The position numbers and the translations under genes are program-made. The notes under the pieces were generated by a model. It was not told the DNA's origin. It made no database searches and saw only the letters and a list, made by a program, of their open reading frames with translations. This document shows, piece after piece, positions 34,452 through 42,773 of a DNA stretch of 64,000 nucleotides. The DNA lies in NCBI GenBank assembly GCA_018396865.1, contig JAGTRB010000004.1:59311-123310 (forward strand), read 5' to 3'. The DNA is from Candidatus Bathyarchaeota archaeon (lineage in GTDB: Archaea; Thermoproteota; Bathyarchaeia; TCS64). The stretch's first letter is position 1, and the number at the start of each line of letters is the position of its first letter.

Positions 34452-34748
34452 GTGCCGAAGTTGGAGCCTAGTAAAAAGCCATTGAATGTCCTCGTTAAAA
34501 AGATCGGAAACCCCGTGGTAATCCACTTAAAGAGTGGATCTGAGTACTGGGGTAAAATGGAGAGAATTGATGGGTATATGAATATAATGCTTAAAGAGGC
34601 AAGAGAATATAATGGTGGCGTTCTGTTAGCTAGTTATGGGGATATATTTATAAGAGGAAATAATATTCTCTATATATGCATAGACCCTGATGGTCCACCT
34701 AAGCCGAAGATCTCTAAGGAGCCCCTTGAGGAAGATGAAGAAGAATAA
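34452..34748 (+). CDS. LSm (Sm-like archaeal) RNA-binding protein
   Basis: Archaeal Sm-like protein, forming heptameric rings that bind U-rich RNA. The Sm1 motif is NPVVIHLKSGSEYWGKMERIDGYMNIML and the Sm2 motif is YGDIFIRGNNILYI. A charged C-terminal tail (LEEDEEE) follows. The start is GTG 34452 or TTG 34461; CCGGTG just ahead of the TTG could be a ribosome site. The gene is AT-rich and flanked by its own promoter region. Confidence 0.93.
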   Translation: MPKLEPSKKPLNVLVKKIGNPVVIHLKSGSEYWGKMERIDGYMNIMLKEAREYNGGVLLASYGDIFIRGNNILYICIDPDGPPKPKISKEPLEEDEEE

Positions 34749-34851
34749 AAAATAAAAATAGGTTCGTTGCTTTTCAATCTAGGTTAAAGGGTAGATTTTT
34801 GTATCGCTATATGTCTTTAATTTATAGCTTGCTTTAATTATGGGTGACACG

Positions 34852-35424
34852 ATGAGGCTTATAGTTGCTTCAACTGGCGCAAGTGGGATGATATATGGAA
34901 AGAGGCTTCTAGAGGTTCTAAGGGATAAGGGTGTGGAGATCCACCTAGTTGTCAGCGAAGCCGCGAGGAGGGTTATCAAACATGAGTTGGGTAGAGTGGA
35001 GATATTTTACCAGCTTGCCCATCAAGTATATGAACCGTGGGATTTAGAGGCCCCTATAACTAGCGGATCATTCCTAGTGAAAGGTATGGTAATAGTTCCA
35101 GCATCCATGAGAACTATAGCGGCTATATCTCATGGTTATGGGGATAACCTGATAACAAGGGCCGCTGATGTCCAGCTGAAGGAGAGGAGGCCCCTCATAC
35201 TTGTTCCAAGGGAGACCCCTCTAAGCACAATACACCTAGAGAATATGGCTAGGTTGAGCCGTCTGGGCGCCTGCATCCTCCCAGCAATGCCTGCCTTCTA
35301 CAACAGGCCAAAAAGCATAGATAACCTCGTCGACTTCCTAGTTGGAAAAATCCTAGATCAGCTAGGTATAGAGCACAGCCTTTATTTGAGATGGGGAGAA
35401 ATTACATCTTCCCAAACTGGATAA
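34852..35424 (+). CDS. ubiX: UbiX-like flavin prenyltransferase
   Basis: UbiX makes prenylated FMN, the cofactor of UbiD decarboxylases. The 190-aa protein starts RLIVASTGASGMIYGKRLLE, with PASMRTIAAISHGYGDNLITRAADVQLKERRPLILVPRETPLS, the family core. I use the ATG at 34852, preceded by GGTGA with 4-nt spacing, and a TATA-like box at 34816-34827; the ATG at 34840 is an alternative. No ubiD lies in this window. Confidence 0.93.
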   Translation: MRLIVASTGASGMIYGKRLLEVLRDKGVEIHLVVSEAARRVIKHELGRVEIFYQLAHQVYEPWDLEAPITSGSFLVKGMVIVPASMRTIAAISHGYGDNLITRAADVQLKERRPLILVPRETPLSTIHLENMARLSRLGACILPAMPAFYNRPKSIDNLVDFLVGKILDQLGIEHSLYLRWGEITSSQTG

Positions 35425-35454
35425 GTTATTAGGTAAAAATTATAGGATATAGAG

Positions 35455-35769
35455 TTACTCCCCGAGATTTATAATTTCAGATCCTCTTCCAACATTGATT
35501 TGCAACATTCCCTTGAAAGAAGTTATAAAGCTGTTTAAAATCCTAATTCTGGTATTCACTCCAACTTCAACAATTTCATCTATTTTCTCATTCCAAAAAT
35601 TTATTGAAGATCTTCCAGTATCGTCTTCTACTTCCCCCTCCAGTAGTATGTGTTCGACTCCAGTATATGTTTTTACTTTTCTCGGTTTCTCAAGTCTTAA
35701 AAGTCTAACCTCCAAATCCACTCCTTCCATGCCAGGCTTCAAATCCTTTATCTTCACTCGCGATTTCAA
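35455..35769 (-). CDS. OB-fold single-stranded DNA-binding protein
   Basis: A 104-aa protein that is almost all OB-fold, like the N-terminal domain of crenarchaeal SSB and human SOSS-B: KIKDLKPGMEGVDLEVRLL, GEVEDDTGRSSINFWNEKID and a C-terminal LQINVGRGSEIINL. It lacks the acidic tail of longer SSBs. The gene is AT-rich, convergent with ubiX, and ends 30 nt from it. Confidence 0.85.
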   Translation of the reverse strand: MKSRVKIKDLKPGMEGVDLEVRLLRLEKPRKVKTYTGVEHILLEGEVEDDTGRSSINFWNEKIDEIVEVGVNTRIRILNSFITSFKGMLQINVGRGSEIINLGE

Positions 35770-35837
35770 ACCTTAGATCGAGGCCATAGAAGATAAAAAT
35801 AAATTTTTTTAAAAAATTGTTCAGTGAAATAAGAACC

Positions 35838-35848
35838 ATTTTTATATC
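35838..35848 (+). promoter_or_regulatory. TATA box and leader of thrC fusion gene
   Basis: TTTTTATATC around 35839-35848 predicts a start near 35870, leaving a leader of about 60 nt before the ATG at 35929. This leader is longer than for most first genes in this window, leaving room for regulation. Confidence 0.4.
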
Positions 35849-35928
35849 TTAGGAGAAGAAAACCAGCGAGATCTTCAGGTTCTTTCAAAGTTAATAGGGA
35901 GCGTTTATCCTGAGTGTAATGGGTAAGA

Positions 35929-37335
35929 ATGAGGGCCAGATACAGGCTTTCATGCACCTCTTGCGGGTTTGAGACCCAAGAACTCGTGAATAGATGTATG
36001 AAATGCGGGGATAACCTTGAGTATATCTTTGATCCTGATTATCTGAGGGAGGTTGCCCTCAATGGCCCCCTCACCTTTTGGAAGTACAGAAGAGTTCTTC
36101 CAAACGTCGCTAAACCCATAACCCTCGGGGAGGGGGGTACCCCACTCCAGGAGGCAAAGAGGCTTGGTGAGGCCCTCGGATTGAGGCGTTTATACATCAA
36201 GGATGAGACCAGAAACCCAACCAACTCGTTCAAGGATAGATCAGCTTCACTGGTAGTCTCAGATGCGGTCGGTAGGGGTTATGGGGGGGTGATATGCGCA
36301 AGTAACGGGAACCATGGGGCATCCGTGGCCGCTTATTCAGCTAAGGCCAATATAGAATGTCAAATCCTAGTTCCTAGAGAATTGGACATGGGGAAACTCG
36401 CTCAGATGATCATATATGACGCCAATCCTGAAGAGGCGGGATCAACTATCGAGGAGGCAATTGCAAAGGCCGCGGAAATAGCTAAGGGGACGGGATTATA
36501 TCAAGCAACCGCCGAGCTCAACCCGCTGGCATCTGAGGCCCTCAAGACTATCTCCTACGAGCTGGAAGAGCAGGCCCAAACCCCCGACTGGATAGTTGTA
36601 GCTATGGGGAGCGGAGCCACAGTATACGCGATATGGAAGGGGTACAAGGAGCTGTTGGAGAGGGGTGTCCTAGACCACCCACCGAGGTTAATAGGAGTCC
36701 AGGCAAGTGGTTGTTCCCCAATAGTTAAGGCCTTCATGCTCGACCTCCAAGAACCTGTTAGGATCGATAAACCTGAAACCAGTGCCGTGGCTATAAGGGT
36801 GGCATCACCCATCTATGGCCGTGCAGCCCTGAAGGCTCTAAGGGAATCCAAAGGGCTTGCGTTAGGGGTCACGGATGAGGAGATGCTAATGGCAGAGAGG
36901 GAGCTCGCCAGATACGAGGGGATATTCGCCGAGCCTGCGAGCGCAGCCACAATAGCCTCTCTCCATCGCCTGGTCGATTCTGGGGTGATGGACAGGGGAG
37001 ACTCGGTTGTAACCCTGATAACCAGCAGTGGGCTTAAGACCGACGACGTGATAAAGACCCTCAACAGGCGCAAAAGATCCACAGGGCTAGGGACAAGTCT
37101 AGCTACAAAGGAGAGGATCCTAAGAATTATCAAGGGTGGGAGGACACATGGATATGAGCTTTGGAATAGACTGGGTAGAAGGATGACCCTTGGAGCTGTA
37201 TATCAGCACATCTCATACCTTGAGAGAAGGGGCCTAATAATCTCCTCGACGGATGGGAGGAGAAAATATCTGGAGATATCCGAGAGGGGGATCCGAGCCC
37301 TTAAGGCCCTCGACGAGCTGAGAATGCTACTATGA
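35929..37335 (+). CDS. thrC: Threonine synthase with C-terminal PadR-like winged helix
   Basis: PLP enzyme converting O-phosphohomoserine to threonine, here 468 aa. An N-terminal zinc-ribbon (CTSC at 9-12, CMKC at 23-26) precedes the fold-II core with PLP lysine 102 in NPTNSFKDRSA, SNGNHGASVAAYSA, and GSGATVYAIW. After about residue 384 comes a winged helix: RILRIIKGGRTHGYELWNRLG, TLGAVYQHISYLERRGLI and RRKYLEISERGIRAL, resembling PadR regulators. The fusion suggests an enzyme that also binds DNA or senses a ligand; this role is inferred. Confidence 0.9.
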   Translation: MRARYRLSCTSCGFETQELVNRCMKCGDNLEYIFDPDYLREVALNGPLTFWKYRRVLPNVAKPITLGEGGTPLQEAKRLGEALGLRRLYIKDETRNPTNSFKDRSASLVVSDAVGRGYGGVICASNGNHGASVAAYSAKANIECQILVPRELDMGKLAQMIIYDANPEEAGSTIEEAIAKAAEIAKGTGLYQATAELNPLASEALKTISYELEEQAQTPDWIVVAMGSGATVYAIWKGYKELLERGVLDHPPRLIGVQASGCSPIVKAFMLDLQEPVRIDKPETSAVAIRVASPIYGRAALKALRESKGLALGVTDEEMLMAERELARYEGIFAEPASAATIASLHRLVDSGVMDRGDSVVTLITSSGLKTDDVIKTLNRRKRSTGLGTSLATKERILRIIKGGRTHGYELWNRLGRRMTLGAVYQHISYLERRGLIISSTDGRRKYLEISERGIRALKALDELRMLL

Positions 37336-37384
37336 TTTACCCTTGGGCGTTGAAAGGCTCGAAACCTTACAATGGTGATGGGGG

Positions 37385-38476
37385 TCAAGTTCTCCTCTCT
37401 TTACAGCTGACATAGTCCTCTAGTATTCTCTTCATGTCGATGTACTCGCCTATCATCTTCAAAGCTAACTGTATCTTCCTAGTCGATTTGGGGGAGAGGT
37501 ATATCCTCCCATCTAGGTACTCCAGCTTTGTCACGGTGGTATATGTATCATCTGGCACGAGTAGGACTGGGATGCCTTTCTCCTCTGCCGATGTGAGAAC
37601 CCTCTCCGATGGATAGATATTACCCGTTAGGATTATCGCGCTAGGCCTCGTCTCAAGCGCTGTTAGAATTAGATCGGTTCTATCACCACCCGTTATTAGG
37701 GCCCTTCCAACACTCCTCCTAAGCCAGCTCATAGCCGATTCCGGCGTCATGGCCCCTATAAGGAAGTCGTCGACTAAGGCCTCGATGTTCCTCTCACCCG
37801 CGAGGAGTTCCGCGTTCAGAGCCTCCACTATCTCCTGAACCGTTGGGAGGGTAAGCTCCCTGAGATCTGGTACTATCCCCAGAACCTCTAGCCCGCATAG
37901 GCTTAGCACCCTTGAGACGATCCCCTTCATCCTCTCCATCTGCTGATGGGGTATGAAATTTAAGACAACCCCGAGAATCTTTCCTCCCCTTTCCTCTATC
38001 ATAAGCTTATAGAGTAAGGCCCTCTCAGCCACCGAGTCGTCTTCTCCTCGGACGGTGAGGATCACCTTAGATGAGAACTCCTTCGAGAACCTCGATACAT
38101 CTAGCCCGCATGAGACTAGAAACTCTGGCTGGGGCGCTGATTCGATTAATAGTATGTCCTTATCCCTACCCATTTTTTCATAACTTTCTCTAATTCTTCC
38201 CAGTGCATATTCGCATTTTTGGAGGATCTCATCCAGATATCTTCTTCCTACGATGATGGGGGTGATTTCATCAAGGGGGTTAAGGAGGCCCATGACCTCC
38301 TTCATTAGGAAGGTGTCTGGATCCCTAAGCTTTCCATCGATCATCTTCAACCCTCTCCCAACTGGTTTGAAGAACCCTACCCTCAGCCCCATCTCCTGGA
38401 ACTTACCATACAGACCTAGGCAGAGGGCAGTCTTACCGCTGAAGCTGGTACCCGCTACGTATATGGAGTAGACCAT
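37385..38476 (-). CDS. P-loop (BioD-like) and DRTGG domain protein
   Basis: A 363-aa protein with an N-terminal P-loop NTPase of the BioD type (AGTSFSGKTALCLGLYG, residues 8-24) and a DRTGG domain (GDRTDLILTALETRPSAIILTGN, about residues 265-287). This pair matches the N-terminal regulatory part of long phosphotransacetylases, without the Pta catalytic domain. It starts on the base after the acyl-CoA synthetase stop, so it probably acts with that enzyme. Confidence 0.82.
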   Translation of the reverse strand: MVYSIYVAGTSFSGKTALCLGLYGKFQEMGLRVGFFKPVGRGLKMIDGKLRDPDTFLMKEVMGLLNPLDEITPIIVGRRYLDEILQKCEYALGRIRESYEKMGRDKDILLIESAPQPEFLVSCGLDVSRFSKEFSSKVILTVRGEDDSVAERALLYKLMIEERGGKILGVVLNFIPHQQMERMKGIVSRVLSLCGLEVLGIVPDLRELTLPTVQEIVEALNAELLAGERNIEALVDDFLIGAMTPESAMSWLRRSVGRALITGGDRTDLILTALETRPSAIILTGNIYPSERVLTSAEEKGIPVLLVPDDTYTTVTKLEYLDGRIYLSPKSTRKIQLALKMIGEYIDMKRILEDYVSCKERRT

Positions 38477-40591
38477 CTAGTACCTCTCCCCCTCCCCCAA
38501 TGTTATCTTGACATCTAAAGATATACATCCTTTACCATCCTCATAAACTATTACGGGGTTTATGTCCATCTCTAGGATCTCAGGGAAATCTAGGGCTAAC
38601 TGACTGACCCTTAGAATAACCTCTTTAAGGGCTTCAATATCTGAGGGCGGCTCTCCCCTTATCCCCTTCAGGAGTATTGAGGCCTTTGTCTCCTCGATCA
38701 TGCGGGTGGCCTCCTCATATGTAAGCGGCGCTAGGCCAAACGATACATCTCTCAAGAAATTTACATAGATGCCCCCTAGACCAAACATAATTAGGGGTCC
38801 AAACTGCCTATCTCTCGTCATACCTACGATCATCTCTCTCCCCTTAGGAACCATTTTTTGAACCATTACTCCAGTTAGACGGGCCTGAGGCATAAGCTTC
38901 GATGCCTTGGCCATGATGTCCTCGAAGGCGTATCTCACCTCCCCCTCAGAGCCCAGATTCAGGGCGACGCCCCCTATATCGGTCTTATGCATGATGTCTG
39001 GCGAGACTATCTTAAGGGCTACGGGGTAGCCTAGCCTCTCCGCGTACTCTACCGCTTCATCGGCTGAGGTTGCAACCTCGCTCTTAGGGGTTCTCATCCC
39101 ATAAGCCTCCAGAACCCTGAAGGCTTCTTGGGGTAGGAGAGTGATTCTCCCCTCGCTCCTCACTCCTTTCAGCATCTCTCTGACGGAGTTGGGATCTGCA
39201 TCTTCAAACCTCCTGATGGGATGATCAGTCCTCCTCAGGAACCTTGAGTATTCTATGAGGGTTGATAGGGCCTTCACCCCATCCTCAGGAAACTCGAAGC
39301 AGGGGATCCTATTCTCCTTCAGGTATCTGGAGGCCTCTTCTACAAGGCCTCCTCCCATGAAGACTGCTAGGATGGGCTTATCCCCCCTCCTTCGATGAGC
39401 CTCAACTAAGGCCTCAGCCGTTGCTCTCGCCTCAGTCATGGCCTGAGGGCTAAGTATGACCAGGAGTGCATCCACATTTGGGTCTTCTAGAGCACCGTCA
39501 ATCGCAATCCTATACCTATCAGCCCTAGCATCCCCTAGAATATCTATAGGGTTCACAATAGAGGCGGCGGGGGGGAGGCTTCTAGCCAGCCTATTCATGG
39601 TCTCATGATGAAGCTCAGCCAGCCCTATTCCCAGCTTCTCGCATAGATCCGTGGCTATTATACCTGGGCCTCCAGCGTTTGTTACAATAGCCAGTTTCTC
39701 CCCCTTTGGGATCGGCTGCCAGGTAAATGAGATGGCATAGTTGAAAAGGTCCTCCAGACTATCAGAAAGGATTATCCCAGCCTTTCTGAAGGCCGCTTTG
39801 TAAGAGGTGAAGTTTCCTACGAGGGCGCCTGTATGACTTCCAGCCGCCCTAGCCCCAGCCGTGGAGGTCCCACCCTTCAAGGCTACAATTGGCTTTCTCT
39901 TAGAGACCTTCTTGGACACCTCCATGAACCTCTCTCCCCTTTCAATGGACTCGATGTACAGTAGGATGGCTTTAACTGATTCATCCTCACCCATCGCCTC
40001 TATGAAGTCGACCTCATCTAGGTCTGCCTTGTTTCCGAGGCTGATGAAGCTGGAAAAGCCTATTCCATGTTTGATCATCCAATCCAGTATCGCGGTTCCA
40101 AGGGCGCCGCTCTGAGAGATGAAGCCTATCTCACCCCTCCTTGGCATCCCTGAGGCGAAGGTCAGATTTATCGGTGTCCAGGTATCTATAAGACCTAGGC
40201 AGTTTGGCCCTAATATCCTCATCCCATACACAGAGCCTATCTCTATGAGCTTCCTCTCAAGGGCATAACCCTCTCGACCGGACTCTCTGAAACCGGCAGA
40301 GATGACAATCATCGCCTTGACACCCTTCCTCCCGCACTCCTCGGCCACAGATGGAACGAGCTCTGCGGGTATAGCCAGAACCGCCAGCTCAACCTTGCCA
40401 TCCACGTCTAAAACCGAGGGGTAGCATTTTATGCCTAGTATCTCCTCAGCGTTTGGGTTGATGGGGTAAATCGATCCACGATAACCGCTTTCTAAAAGAT
40501 TCTTCAGGAGAACATATCCTATTTTGCCTGGGCTCCTCGAGGCGCCAATTATGGCTACTGAACTCGGTCTGAAGAACTCTCTTAGCCTCAA
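38477..40591 (-). CDS. Acetate/acyl-CoA ligase (ADP-forming), fused alpha-beta
   Basis: ADP-forming acyl-CoA synthetase, conserving energy as ATP when acyl-CoA is converted to acid. Domain order is CoA-binding (SSVAIIGASRSPGKIGY), succinyl-CoA ligase-like with the phosphorylated His in GSHTGALVG, and an ATP-grasp domain (GYPVALKIVSPDIMHKTDIGGVAL, then MVQKMVPKGREMIVG). Both subunits are in one chain. I use the TTG at 40591, 29 nt from TTATATAC (40617-40624 complement) and at the usual family N-terminus; the frame extends to a TTG at 40708. Confidence 0.92.
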   Translation of the reverse strand: MRLREFFRPSSVAIIGASRSPGKIGYVLLKNLLESGYRGSIYPINPNAEEILGIKCYPSVLDVDGKVELAVLAIPAELVPSVAEECGRKGVKAMIVISAGFRESGREGYALERKLIEIGSVYGMRILGPNCLGLIDTWTPINLTFASGMPRRGEIGFISQSGALGTAILDWMIKHGIGFSSFISLGNKADLDEVDFIEAMGEDESVKAILLYIESIERGERFMEVSKKVSKRKPIVALKGGTSTAGARAAGSHTGALVGNFTSYKAAFRKAGIILSDSLEDLFNYAISFTWQPIPKGEKLAIVTNAGGPGIIATDLCEKLGIGLAELHHETMNRLARSLPPAASIVNPIDILGDARADRYRIAIDGALEDPNVDALLVILSPQAMTEARATAEALVEAHRRRGDKPILAVFMGGGLVEEASRYLKENRIPCFEFPEDGVKALSTLIEYSRFLRRTDHPIRRFEDADPNSVREMLKGVRSEGRITLLPQEAFRVLEAYGMRTPKSEVATSADEAVEYAERLGYPVALKIVSPDIMHKTDIGGVALNLGSEGEVRYAFEDIMAKASKLMPQARLTGVMVQKMVPKGREMIVGMTRDRQFGPLIMFGLGGIYVNFLRDVSFGLAPLTYEEATRMIEETKASILLKGIRGEPPSDIEALKEVILRVSQLALDFPEILEMDINPVIVYEDGKGCISLDVKITLGEGERY

Positions 40592-40771
40592 CCTTAGAAT
40601 GCCTGCCTTCAGCCCAGTATATAAGGGTCTATTTATTAAGGTCTCTCCAAGAGTCTCCCTAACTTTGAGAGGGTATGATCTCCTAGAAACTGAGCCTTCA
40701 TAGGACAAGGTTTTTTAGCTTTACGAGTAGTAAAATTGAAGTCTTACCTGAGAATAGACGGTTGGATCAAG

Positions 40772-41818
40772 ATGAGCATGAGGCCGAAGGTCTTCGGCCA
40801 ACTATTGGCCGAGGTGATAAATAAGGGTCTGTGCGTGGGATGCGGGGGATGTGAGGCCGTCTGCCCTGTAAACTCGATCTCGATCACCGAGGGCTCTCCG
40901 AGGCTTACTGGGATATGCATAGCCTGCGGGATATGCTACAGCTGCTGCCCAAGGACACCCTATGACGAGGCGGAATTAGAGAGGCTTGTCTTCGGAAGGA
41001 GTAGGTCGGAGAATGAGGCCTTTATAGGGATTTTTAAGGGATGCTACGCGGGTAGGTCTAGGGATCAAGAGGTCTTAAGGCGCTCTCAAGATGGCGGTGT
41101 GGTCTCAAGCCTACTAATCCAGTTTCTTAGGGGAGGGGGGGACTGCGCCGTGGTTGCGGGGCTGGAAGAGGGAAGAACCTGGGCCCCAAGACCTATGGTA
41201 GTCCTAAACGAAAAGGAGGTCCTAAAAGGGGCTGGAACAAAGTATACCCCGAGCCCAACGCTGGTGGGAGTAGACTCCGCGGTCTCAGAGTATAGGAGAA
41301 AGAGGATTGCGGCCGTCGGGACTCCATGCCAGATCAGGGCACTCAGAAAGATAGAGAAGGGAATATATACAGACAAGAGGATTGCAGAATCTGTAGCAAT
41401 TAAGATAGGGCTTTTTTGCATGGAGACATTCGATTACAAAAGCCTAATGGAGTTCCTAGAGAAAAAGGGGGTAAATCCAAAGGAGGTGACTAAGTTCGCG
41501 ATAAGAAGGGGCAAATTCGCCGCCATTCGGGACGAGAACACAGTGTTTGAGATCGGGTTGAGCAGAGTTAAGGAGCTTGTCAGGCCCTGCTGTGAGGCCT
41601 GTGAAGACTTCACAGCCGAATTTTCCGATATTTCCATAGGCAATGTCGGCTCCCCTGATGGATGGTCGACCGTGATCGTTAGAACCGATCTGGGTGAGCA
41701 GCTCCTAAGAGATGCTGAGAGGGCGGGTCTCCTTGAGTTGAAGCCCCTCGGTGAAGATGAATCAGGCCTAGGCGCTGTATTAAAGCTCTCCATGAGCAAG
41801 AAAAAGAAGAGGAACTAG
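40772..41818 (+). CDS. FrhB/FdhB-like F420-reducing iron-sulfur flavoprotein
   Basis: A 348-aa member of the coenzyme F420 hydrogenase/dehydrogenase beta-subunit family. Two N-terminal [4Fe-4S] motifs, CVGCGGCEAVCPVNSI and CIACGICYSCCP, precede the core with RSQDGGVVSSLL, GAGTKYTPSP, AAVGTPCQIRALRK and PCCEACEDFTAEFSDISIG. Such proteins pass electrons between ferredoxin and F420. I use the ATG at 40772; the frame opens at a TTG at 40736. It is tail-to-tail with mtd, overlapping by 4 nt, so ferredoxin:F420 oxidoreduction for Mtd is a plausible role. Confidence 0.85.
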   Translation: MSMRPKVFGQLLAEVINKGLCVGCGGCEAVCPVNSISITEGSPRLTGICIACGICYSCCPRTPYDEAELERLVFGRSRSENEAFIGIFKGCYAGRSRDQEVLRRSQDGGVVSSLLIQFLRGGGDCAVVAGLEEGRTWAPRPMVVLNEKEVLKGAGTKYTPSPTLVGVDSAVSEYRRKRIAAVGTPCQIRALRKIEKGIYTDKRIAESVAIKIGLFCMETFDYKSLMEFLEKKGVNPKEVTKFAIRRGKFAAIRDENTVFEIGLSRVKELVRPCCEACEDFTAEFSDISIGNVGSPDGWSTVIVRTDLGEQLLRDAERAGLLELKPLGEDESGLGAVLKLSMSKKKKRN

Positions 41819-42645
41819 CTCCTAACTGGTTTCTCCAGGAGCTTCCTCTTCTCCAACACCGAACCGTCCCTGTGATGGGGCCTCCTAAGCAGGGAGTCAC
41901 CGTACTTCTCTATCTCCCTAGCCTCGTCCGCCAAGATCCCAGCCACCCTCATAAGCTCATGGGCCGTGGCGCAGAGGCTCGTGTAGGTGACCCAATCTTT
42001 CTCCCTAAAACAGGCCTCCGTCGTAAGGGCTGCGACCCTCTTAGCCATCTCATATGCCGCACCCGCTTTAGCCAAGGCGTAAGGGTTAGAGAGGCCCGAG
42101 GCCTGAAGGGCCACGCTTCTAGTCACCTCTAGCAGAGGCAGCTCTAGTTTTACTCCCCCCTTCAGCTGCTCCACGAGCTTGTCTATAACCCCGACCAGAA
42201 CACTAAAGACCCCGGTCACGGATAATACCCTTATGGCATCAGCGTTGAAGAGGGCCATCTCGATCGGATCTAGGAACTCCCTCCTAGCCCCTATCATGGA
42301 GTCGGCCTCGAGGATTATTCCACCCATCCCCCTCTCCTTCAACTCTTCAAGGAGCTTCCTGGGGCCATCGGTAACGACTACGACGGGGATACCCTCCCTT
42401 GAAAGCGTCTCCCGAGCCCTTCTAGGTCCATCGAGAGAGGCGTTTGGGCTGATCACGAAGACTATATCCGGCTTTAGGGAGACCATCGCCCTAGCCAGCT
42501 CCTCTGACTGCTCTGGGATCATCTTTGGGCCTGATGAGAGAACCCTGAACTCGAGATCCTCCCTCTCCGCCCTCTCATCAATGAGAAGCTCTAATAGAGG
42601 TGCCGTAGCTATGTTCCCCAGCTTTAGAAAACCTAAACGGACCAT
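41815..42645 (-). CDS. mtd: F420-dependent methylene-tetrahydromethanopterin dehydrogenase
   Basis: Mtd reversibly converts methylene- to methenyl-H4MPT with F420, in methanogenesis and the archaeal Wood-Ljungdahl methyl branch. The 276-aa protein matches along its length: LGFLKLGNIATAPLLELLIDERA, FVISPNASLDGPRRARE, DSMIGARREFLDPIEMALFNADA, EKDWVTYTSLCATAHELMRVA and RRPHHRDG near the C-terminus. GGAGGT lies about 13 nt upstream, with an A/T-rich promoter region before it. Confidence 0.95.
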   Translation of the reverse strand: MVRLGFLKLGNIATAPLLELLIDERAEREDLEFRVLSSGPKMIPEQSEELARAMVSLKPDIVFVISPNASLDGPRRARETLSREGIPVVVVTDGPRKLLEELKERGMGGIILEADSMIGARREFLDPIEMALFNADAIRVLSVTGVFSVLVGVIDKLVEQLKGGVKLELPLLEVTRSVALQASGLSNPYALAKAGAAYEMAKRVAALTTEACFREKDWVTYTSLCATAHELMRVAGILADEAREIEKYGDSLLRRPHHRDGSVLEKRKLLEKPVRS

Positions 42646-42773
42646 TTTTCTGTTAAACCTCCAAAAAACTGTTATTTACTATTATATGAGTTTTTTGAGG
42701 TTAAGTTTCAACCATTCATAATCATCAAATAGTTAAATTAAGTTTTATTTTTTAAAGGTCATTATCTAGGATT

